Below, one piece after another: positions 6,924 through 11,958 of a stretch of 11,958 nucleotides of DNA (position 1 is its first letter; each line of letters opens with the position of its first letter). The translations under genes were made by a program, and so were the position numbers. Source of the stretch: Gemmatimonadota bacterium (lineage in GTDB: Bacteria; Gemmatimonadota; Gemmatimonadetes; Gemmatimonadales; GWC2-71-9); NCBI GenBank assembly GCA_022573095.1, contig JACZUR010000040.1:1-11958 (forward strand), given 5' to 3'. Under the pieces are notes generated by a model, which saw only the letters and a program-made list of their open reading frames with translations, did not search any database and had not been told where the DNA came from.

Positions 6924-8603
6924 ATGAACGAAACAATGGGGATGGAGCAATTCTTCTCGATGGAGGCTTCTGAGTACCTACAGAGCCTCGACGGGCTGGT
7001 GTCTTCCTCTCAGAGACCCAACACCGAGGAACTCGTGCGGCTCGCACGTGCACTGCGCGGTTCGGCCATGATGGCAAATCAGGATCGCATCGCCGCTGCG
7101 GCCGGGGCGTTCGAGGCGTTCTGCATCGCTCTCCATCAGAACAAGATCCAGTGGGACGCCGGCAACAGTCACTTGGCTGTCCGTGCGACCGACGACTTCA
7201 AGATTCTGGTGTCTGGCATTCAGAACTGGGGCGACAACGAAGAATCGATCGCCACAAGAATTATTGCGGACCTCAAACAGATTGCGGGTGACGGACCCGC
7301 TACCAGGACGTCCGCATCCGGACTCGACGTTAGCGCGAGAGCGTTCATAGCACGCGAGGGCGCAGCGGTTTCGAGCGCGCTCAATCAGGCCGGCTTATCG
7401 CTCGAGCGAAACCCTGCGGACAAGAAACCCCTGGAAGTCATACTTAGGGCTATGCAGCCGCTACTCGGCATAGCGAGCCTGCGCGAGGCTCCCCCGATTC
7501 CGGATCTTCTCGACGGCATCGACCGGATCGTCTCGGACTACGCCCGAAGCGCAGCAGCGATTACCAACATCCGTCAGATATTGGCGTCGGCGGCTAGAGC
7601 GCTGGCCAGGGCCGCGCGAGAGGTCGCGTCGACCGGCAAGCCCGCCTCCGACTCCGAAGAAGCGCTCGAGTTCGCAAATCTCCTTGGCGGGGCACTGGGC
7701 GCGGTAGAGGGAGCGATGGGCATCGAGGACCTTTACTTCGAAGACGCCGGTCCCCATATCGTCGCAGAGGGTGAGTCGGGCGCGGCCGCTCAGCTAAGTA
7801 CGGTCGACCTTGTGGCTAACGGAGAGTTTATGGCCCAGGCGGCCGACCAGTTGGAGACGGCCGAGTCCGCGATACAGCGACAGTTGAGAGGCCAGTCGTT
7901 GCGAGCGAAATTTCGGGAATTCGCGCGCTCGCGCGGAGCGGGGTTATCCGGTGCCTTCGCTGAATTCTCCGGCATGGCCCGTAGCGCAATTGCCAAGGGG
8001 ATAGCCGCCCAATCAGCGCCCGAACTGGCAGGCTTACTTCGCGAGGCGGCAACGACGCTCTCTAGGGCTGGCCAGGACGGCGATGATGCGCTGGCTGGGG
8101 CCATGCAAGCACTGACCGAATCGCTCAGACAATTGGTGGGTGGGGAGGCTCCACAAGCCAAGACCGCTCCGTTGGCAGAGCTACCAGCCGCTCCAGCGCC
8201 GCCGGCCTCGGCGCCACCTCCGGCGCCGCCCCCCACCCCCCCCACCGAAGGGGGACTGGCGGCAAGCATGCGGGTGTACGAACAACGGGTGGCAAGTCAG
8301 GACATGACGGAGCCATCTCTGGAGGAGCTAATCGCGGGACCCGCCATACCTGCGTCCCCGGCGGCTGCGCCACAGCCAACTCTCGCCGCTGCGCCGCCCA
8401 CTGCCCCTGAACCCACGGCGGTCGAGGGAGAGCTTCCATCCATCGCCGAGCTCTGCTACGCAGGAACCGCTGCCCTGACGGAGGCGCTCACGCTTCGCGA
8501 GAAACTCCAGGCCGCCCTCGCATCTGGCGGAGAACAGAGTAAGGCCGCGGAATTGATCGACCAAGTGTTCGATCTGGTCGAACTTGGCATCGACAAAAAG
8601 TAG
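6924..8603 (+). CDS. HPt-like protein lacking phospho-accepting histidines, with proline-rich hinge
   Basis: The 559-residue product looks soluble, with no signal or membrane segment. Residues about 10-100 resemble a histidine phosphotransfer (HPt, CheA P1-like) bundle, but the H-x-L-K-G-S motif reads ARALRGSA at 41-48, with Arg42 where His belongs. A second similar bundle spans about 137-235, where ILRAMQPLLG (173-182) has Gln178 at the histidine position and is followed by PPIPDLLDGIDRI, close to the pattern after the motif in CheA-type domains. A third helical region (298-408) starts with the same kind of acidic helix but has no clear motif. A Pro/Ala hinge (about 415-500) leads to a short helical tail (503-559). 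The start ATG has GGTGGAG five bases upstream. It follows pdxJ by 59 bases and overlaps the next gene by 20. I infer a scaffold or a docking partner for a signalling protein, not a phosphorelay step. Confidence 0.82.
   Translation: MNETMGMEQFFSMEASEYLQSLDGLVSSSQRPNTEELVRLARALRGSAMMANQDRIAAAAGAFEAFCIALHQNKIQWDAGNSHLAVRATDDFKILVSGIQNWGDNEESIATRIIADLKQIAGDGPATRTSASGLDVSARAFIAREGAAVSSALNQAGLSLERNPADKKPLEVILRAMQPLLGIASLREAPPIPDLLDGIDRIVSDYARSAAAITNIRQILASAARALARAAREVASTGKPASDSEEALEFANLLGGALGAVEGAMGIEDLYFEDAGPHIVAEGESGAAAQLSTVDLVANGEFMAQAADQLETAESAIQRQLRGQSLRAKFREFARSRGAGLSGAFAEFSGMARSAIAKGIAAQSAPELAGLLREAATTLSRAGQDGDDALAGAMQALTESLRQLVGGEAPQAKTAPLAELPAAPAPPASAPPPAPPPTPPTEGGLAASMRVYEQRVASQDMTEPSLEELIAGPAIPASPAAAPQPTLAAAPPTAPEPTAVEGELPSIAELCYAGTAALTEALTLREKLQAALASGGEQSKAAELIDQVFDLVELGIDKK
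8229..8243 (+). repeat. C6-A-C8 homopolymeric tract in coding sequence
   Basis: Six C, one A, then eight C encode part of the proline-rich hinge of the HPt-like protein. Runs of eight identical bases in a gene are prone to slippage; a one-base change here would replace or remove roughly the last 120 residues. Confidence 0.8.
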
Positions 8604-9630
8604 ACGGGGGGTCGCTTGGCCCGGCTTGATCGGTATCCTGATATCGATCGGCTTCTTATGGTGGGCTCTGCACGACGTATCTCTTTCAGAACTTGCGGAA
8701 CACGCGCGCCACACACGTGTCCTGCCGCTCGTAGCCGGCGTGGCGTTCGCAACATTGGCGTTCCCACTCCGCACGATACGATGGCGTTACCTGCTACAAC
8801 ACCAGGGCGAGAAACTCCCGTTTGTTCCCCTTTGGCATGCCACCGCTATCGGATTCATGGCGAACAATCTGCTTCCGGCTCGCGCCGGAGAAGTCGCACG
8901 CGTTTACGCAGCAGGAAAACTCACCCGCGCTAGCTACTCTGCGAGCTTCGCGTCGGTGGCCATAGAGCGGGTCTTCGACGGCCTCAGCTTAGCAACTCTC
9001 ATGACGATCGCGGTCGCGGCAGGAGGCTTCGACGCCAACAGTAATATCGCGGGGATCTCGATCGAGCGAATCGCGAAGGGTGCAACCGGGATCTTCTTGC
9101 TGGCGCTGTTGATTGCCGGAGCCGCCGTTCACTGGTCAGATAAGTCGGTAGAGATCTCCACCAACGTGCTAACAAGAATTCTGCCTGACAAGCTTGCCTC
9201 ACGTATTTCAGGAGTTGTAGTAGGTCTGTTCAGCGGACTCGACTCGCTAAAAAGCCCGTCCCGCCTCGCGGTGATCGTGTTCTGGTCACTTGCAGTCTGG
9301 ATCGTAAACGGAGCTGGGTTCTGGCTGGCATTCTATGCGCTGGGAATCGATGTCCCGTGGACGGGAGCCTATCTGTTACAGGCGGTGATCGCCTTCGGGA
9401 TTGTGGTTCCCTCTTCTCCAGGGTACTTCGGACCGTTCGAGGCGTTCACCAAGGCGACTCTGTCTCTCTACGGAGTTCCCGTTGCACTCTCAGTCTCGTA
9501 CGCGGTTATTTTTCACCTCGCGTCATTCATCCCGATCACACTACTCGGCCTGTACTCTCTTTCGCGGGCGCATATTCACATCTCGGACTTAACATCGGCC
9601 GCTGAGCCGGTACGCAGCGATTCGCAGTGA
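8584..9630 (+). CDS. Integral membrane protein of the LPG-synthase-TM / UPF0104 family (flippase-like)
   Basis: The 348-residue product is mostly membrane helices, with clear segments near 12-29, 46-62, 83-96, 133-148, 166-182, 228-251, 262-277 and 303-325. Family stretches include RTIRWRYLL at 63-71, NNLLPARAGEVARVY at 94-108, SVAIERVFDGLSL at 124-136 and SSPGYFGPFEAF at 277-288. This is the multi-spanning domain also found in the MprF flippase; here it stands alone with no lysyl-transferase domain, so a lipid or glycolipid flippase role is an inference from family. The start is TTG at 8584, inside the end of the HPt-like gene; an in-frame stop at 8554 rules out a much longer form, and TTG 8626 is the other option. 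Starting at 8584 keeps a Lys/Arg cluster before the first helix. ispE begins one base after its stop. Confidence 0.87.
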   Translation: MASTKSRRGVAWPGLIGILISIGFLWWALHDVSLSELAEHARHTRVLPLVAGVAFATLAFPLRTIRWRYLLQHQGEKLPFVPLWHATAIGFMANNLLPARAGEVARVYAAGKLTRASYSASFASVAIERVFDGLSLATLMTIAVAAGGFDANSNIAGISIERIAKGATGIFLLALLIAGAAVHWSDKSVEISTNVLTRILPDKLASRISGVVVGLFSGLDSLKSPSRLAVIVFWSLAVWIVNGAGFWLAFYALGIDVPWTGAYLLQAVIAFGIVVPSSPGYFGPFEAFTKATLSLYGVPVALSVSYAVIFHLASFIPITLLGLYSLSRAHIHISDLTSAAEPVRSDSQ

Positions 9631-9631
9631 T

Positions 9632-10489
9632 ATGACCGAACCAGTCACGTTATCCGCGCGTGCGAAGGTCAACCTGTTTCTTCGGATACTGTCCCGGGAG
9701 AGCGGCGGATACCATAACCTCGAGACTGTGTATTGCCTGATCGAACTCGCCGATCATCTAACGGTCACGAGAACAACTTCAGCCGGCGTCACCCTCTCCG
9801 TCGCAGGAGCCGATGTCGGACCCGACCAAGACAACCTCGCGTACCGCGCGGCAACAGTCATGTTGGAAACCATCGGCAAACCGTTCGGAGTCGAGATCAG
9901 ACTCGAGAAGAACATTCCCGCGAAGGCAGGCCTGGGCGGCGCCTCATCCGATGCCGCCGCCACGCTGCGGGCTGTCAACAATCTCGCGGGCGACACTGTG
10001 CCGCGCCACGAACTCATTCAACTGGGAGCCAAACTCGGCAGCGATGTTTCGTTCTTCCTGAGTGGAGAATCTCTGGCACTCGCGTGGGGACGAGGGGAAA
10101 GACTCTTCGCTTTGCCAGCGCCCAACCCAGTGCCTGCATTGCTCGTAATACCGGAGTTCGGCGTGTCGACCCCAAAGGCATACGCCTTGCTCGATGCGGC
10201 AGGCCCACATCACCCTCGCGGCGCAGTAATCCTGAATGGAGACGCGTTTCGTACTTGGGGAGGAATCGGCCGGCTGGGCGGAAACGACTTCGAGTCCGTC
10301 ATCTTCGGTCAACACCCGGATTTGAGAGAGATCTTTGAGAAGGTGGCGGAAACGCATCCTCTCTTGGTACGAATGTCGGGCAGCGGATCAGCGATCTTCG
10401 GTCTGTACAGGAACGAGCCGGGAAGAGATGCCGCGGCAGAGATCCTAGGTAAACGGTTTGGGACGGTGATAAAGACTAGGACGATTTGA
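9632..10489 (+). CDS. ispE: 4-diphosphocytidyl-2-C-methyl-D-erythritol kinase
   Basis: IspE phosphorylates CDP-methylerythritol with ATP in the MEP route to isopentenyl diphosphate. The 285-residue cytoplasmic protein is a normal-length GHMP kinase. It shows SARAKVNLFLRIL at 8-20 (likely catalytic Lys12), GGYHNLETV at 25-33 (substrate-binding His28), the ATP loop PAKAGLGGASSDAAATL at 96-112, LGSDVSFFLSG at 135-145 (likely catalytic Asp138), WGRGERL at 152-158 and MSGSGSAIFGLY at 248-259. The ATG lies one base after the stop of the membrane protein gene and has no strong ribosome site of its own, so it is probably translated by reinitiation from the upstream gene. It is followed by a G-rich and C-rich tract and tRNA-Gln. 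Confidence 0.97.
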   Translation: MTEPVTLSARAKVNLFLRILSRESGGYHNLETVYCLIELADHLTVTRTTSAGVTLSVAGADVGPDQDNLAYRAATVMLETIGKPFGVEIRLEKNIPAKAGLGGASSDAAATLRAVNNLAGDTVPRHELIQLGAKLGSDVSFFLSGESLALAWGRGERLFALPAPNPVPALLVIPEFGVSTPKAYALLDAAGPHHPRGAVILNGDAFRTWGGIGRLGGNDFESVIFGQHPDLREIFEKVAETHPLLVRMSGSGSAIFGLYRNEPGRDAAAEILGKRFGTVIKTRTI

Positions 10490-10490
10490 A

Positions 10491-10596
10491 GGAGGGCGGT
10501 CGGCGGTCGGCGGGTCAGCGGGTCGGAGAAGACGGTGAAGGACGGTGGGTCAGCGATTACGGTTCCCGCTTCCCGCTCCCCCCTCCCCGCTCCCCC
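10491..10596. repeat. G-rich then C-rich low-complexity tract between ispE and tRNA-Gln
   Basis: The first part (10491-10558) is built of short G-rich direct repeats such as GGCGGTC (twice in a row), GGGTCAGCG at 10512-10520 and again at 10547-10555, and GACGGTG at 10531 and 10541. The second part (10565-10596) has five C runs of 3, 3, 6, 4 and 5 bases separated by GCTT, GCT, T and GCT; its other strand is a textbook G-quadruplex pattern. AGCGGG in the first part can pair with CCCGCT in the second, so the transcript could fold into a long GC hairpin. There is no T tract right after it. Confidence 0.75.
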
Positions 10597-10597
10597 T

Positions 10598-10626
10598 TTG
10601 ACCTTATACCTCAAACGATCTACGTT
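10598..10626 (+). promoter_or_regulatory. Candidate promoter for tRNA-Gln
   Basis: TTGACC at 10598-10603 matches five of six bases of the -35 consensus, followed by a 17-base spacer and TACGTT at 10621-10626 as a weak -10 (three of six). It would start RNA only a few bases before the mature tRNA at 10636, a common arrangement for tRNA genes. Based on a housekeeping-sigma consensus that may not fully apply to this organism. Confidence 0.42.
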
Positions 10627-10635
10627 TTCCAACAC

Positions 10636-10706
10636 TGGCCCCTCGTTCAATGGCAGGACTCCGGTTTTTGGATCCGGCAATGGAGGTTCGACTCCTCCGG
10701 GGCCAA
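10636..10706 (+). tRNA. tRNA-Gln (anticodon UUG)
   Basis: The 71 bases fold as a cloverleaf: acceptor TGGCCCC (10636-10642) with GGGGCCA (10699-10705), discriminator A at 10706, D stem GTTC/GGAC with loop AATGGCA, anticodon stem CCGGT/TCCGG with a T-T mismatch at the loop end, T stem GGAGG/CCTCC with loop TTCGACT. The anticodon loop TTTTGGA gives TTG at 10668-10670, reading the Gln codon CAA. CCA is not encoded. It follows ispE, as tRNA-Gln does in many bacteria. Confidence 0.95.
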
Positions 10707-10715
10707 CTCGGAGGA
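10693..10715 (+). other. Inverted repeat linking the tRNA 3' end to its trailer
   Basis: TCCTCCG at 10693-10699 (T stem into acceptor stem) is exactly complementary to CGGAGGA at 10709-10715, just past the tRNA. It could fold the precursor 3' end into a seven-pair hairpin that competes with the cloverleaf. There is no T tract, so it is not a standard terminator. The rest of the gap to 10882 holds one small hairpin (GGACA 10749-10753 with TGTCC 10764-10768) and no gene that I can support. Confidence 0.5.
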
Positions 10716-10882
10716 TCAGTGGGTTGGCGAGAACCGCAGTAAAGAACGGACAGTATCAACATTGTCCCTCGCTGCAGAGAGAGTTCCCTTCGCGCTATCC
10801 AGGCTAATCTTGTAGATTATCATGAGTCGAAAGCAACAATAGGGATCCGACAGCTATCACGAGCAGAGAGGTCCAACCCACT

Positions 10883-11958
10883 TTGAAATCCGTGCGCCCA
10901 AACCTGTCCACGGTCCTGACACCAACGCTGCGGAAGTGGCTTATCGTAAGCCTCGCCCTGGCCGCATTTATGATCGGCAACTCGATCTATCTGGTTTTGA
11001 GCGGCACGGCTGACTCGACCATTCCACCGCTGTTCCAGCTCATGATCTTCTCGCACACGGTTGTCGGGCTACTGCTGGCGCTGTTGCTGATAATTTTCGT
11101 GGTCGCGCACCTGCCTCAGGTTTGGAAACGATATCACCTTGCAAGCGCCGTTTCAGGTATCACACTCGTCACGATAGGCGTTACACTCACGGTCACCGGC
11201 CTCTTCATTCTCACCGACGCCGCCAGCAGGGACAACAGGTGGGCCTGGTGGATGCACGTAGTCGCAGCCGTAGCTATACCGGTCGCATACTTCGCACATC
11301 GCTTCGTCAGTTTCGTTCGCCCCCACCGCTCGGCGCTGAACCGATTCCTCGTGGCAGCGGCCGGAGCCACCGTAATCCTCGGGGTAGGACACGGATTGAC
11401 AGCCAACGGCTCGGACGGCATCCACACCGACTTCGAACGCTACGTCGGGTACGCAGGAGAATTCGTTCCCGCCGGCTATATATCACCATCCAGCCCTTTC
11501 TTTCCGTCCGCAGCGCGCACGCGCTCCGGCGGACTTACCGACCCAAGCGATCTGCTTGGACCGCGGCCACCCTCAGCCAGGGCAATAAGGGAAGAAACCG
11601 CCGCACTGGGCTTTAACTCCGAGTTCCTGATAGGCGCGGAGTCGTGCGAGCGGTGTCACCGGGACGTAGTCGCTCAGTGGGAGGTCTCCGCTCACCGCTT
11701 TGCATCCTTCAACAATCCGTTCTACGAGGCGACGATCAACTCTATGCGAGAGGAGGAGGTACGCTCGAACAGATGGGTGGAGGAGCATTTCGCGGAACTA
11801 GGTCTGGATACGAGTGTGACGGTGGGACAAATAAAAAGCCAGTTTTGCGCCGGCTGCCACGATCCAACACTTCTCTTCACCGGCCAGATGGAGTCACCTG
11901 TCGACCGAACCTCGCTCGAGGCTCAGGCGGGAATCACCTGTCTCTCCTGCCATAACAT
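10883..11958 (+). CDS. Membrane cytochrome b-like domain fused to multihaem cytochrome c (3' end outside window)
   Basis: The visible 358 residues have two parts. Residues about 18-171 form four membrane helices (18-40, 50-76, 87-110, 121-143) with a further hydrophobic stretch at 153-169; His58 and His76 in the second helix and His125 and His139 in the fourth are placed as possible haem b ligands. After a Pro/Ser-rich linker (about 195-235) comes a cytochrome c554-like region with three CXXCH haem sites at Cys255-His259, Cys322-His326 and Cys353-His357, and the stretch AQWEVSAHRFASFNNPFY (264-281), typical of multihaem cytochromes. More haem sites probably follow. The start TTG at 10883 has AGAGG 11 bases upstream; no ATG lies between the in-frame stop at 10823 and it, and GTG 10892 is the alternative. 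It probably moves electrons between the quinone pool and the periplasm; partner and substrate are unknown. Confidence 0.88.
   Translation, partial: MKSVRPNLSTVLTPTLRKWLIVSLALAAFMIGNSIYLVLSGTADSTIPPLFQLMIFSHTVVGLLLALLLIIFVVAHLPQVWKRYHLASAVSGITLVTIGVTLTVTGLFILTDAASRDNRWAWWMHVVAAVAIPVAYFAHRFVSFVRPHRSALNRFLVAAAGATVILGVGHGLTANGSDGIHTDFERYVGYAGEFVPAGYISPSSPFFPSAARTRSGGLTDPSDLLGPRPPSARAIREETAALGFNSEFLIGAESCERCHRDVVAQWEVSAHRFASFNNPFYEATINSMREEEVRSNRWVEEHFAELGLDTSVTVGQIKSQFCAGCHDPTLLFTGQMESPVDRTSLEAQAGITCLSCHN

Noticed and set aside
7790..8439. Minus-strand frames of 104 and 159 residues opposite the HPt-like gene
   Set aside because: They are Gly/Ala/Pro-rich mirror images of the proline-rich hinge and have no independent support.
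11122..11616. 164-residue plus-strand frame inside the cytochrome gene
   Set aside because: It is an Arg/His-rich out-of-frame shadow; the true frame carries the membrane helices and CXXCH motifs.
1..11958. CRISPR arrays, insertion sequences, rRNA, toxin-antitoxin or phage genes
   Set aside because: I looked on both strands and saw no spaced direct repeats, transposase motifs, rRNA signatures or small paired toxin-like frames.

Overview
This window is a compact stretch of bacterial chromosome with about nine protein genes on both strands, mostly tight or overlapping, plus one tRNA. No mobile element, rRNA or CRISPR array was seen. The base composition is moderately high GC. The gene mix (a DUF4159/DUF4175 pair behind rsmI, the MEP pathway, methylmalonyl-CoA epimerase, a His-less HPt-like protein and a membrane-fused multihaem cytochrome c) suggests a Gemmatimonadota-like or related Gram-negative environmental bacterium. 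That placement is inference from gene content, not a database match. The lipobox of the small lipoprotein fits a cell with a periplasm.

Left part, minus strand (5125 to 1): thioredoxin trxA, then a hairpin that looks like a terminator, then a three-gene run in which each gene overlaps the next by ATGA. The run is rsmI (16S rRNA 2'-O-methyltransferase, TTG start), a secreted DUF4159 protein, and a very long DUF4175-like membrane protein with a C-terminal coiled coil of more than 560 residues that leaves the window at base 1. The two DUF proteins probably act together at the cell envelope.

Middle: mce (methylmalonyl-CoA epimerase, plus strand, GTG start) diverges from trxA and converges with a small NTF2-like lipoprotein on the minus strand. 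Right of this a plus-strand run begins: pdxJ (vitamin B6), a 559-residue protein with two HPt-like bundles that both lack the phospho-accepting histidine, a 348-residue membrane protein of the LPG-synthase/UPF0104 flippase-like family overlapping it by 20 bases, and ispE (isoprenoid precursor kinase) one base further on.

Right part: a G-rich then C-rich low-complexity tract and a plausible promoter lead into tRNA-Gln(UUG). After a 176-base gap comes the start of a protein that joins a four-helix, probably haem-b-binding membrane domain to a periplasmic multihaem cytochrome c region (three CXXCH motifs before the window ends). In many bacteria ispE and tRNA-Gln are followed by prs; here the cytochrome takes that place.

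The points most worth a second look are the doubly His-less HPt protein with its C-tract hinge, the rsmI-DUF4159-DUF4175 coupled run, and the cytochrome b/multihaem c fusion.
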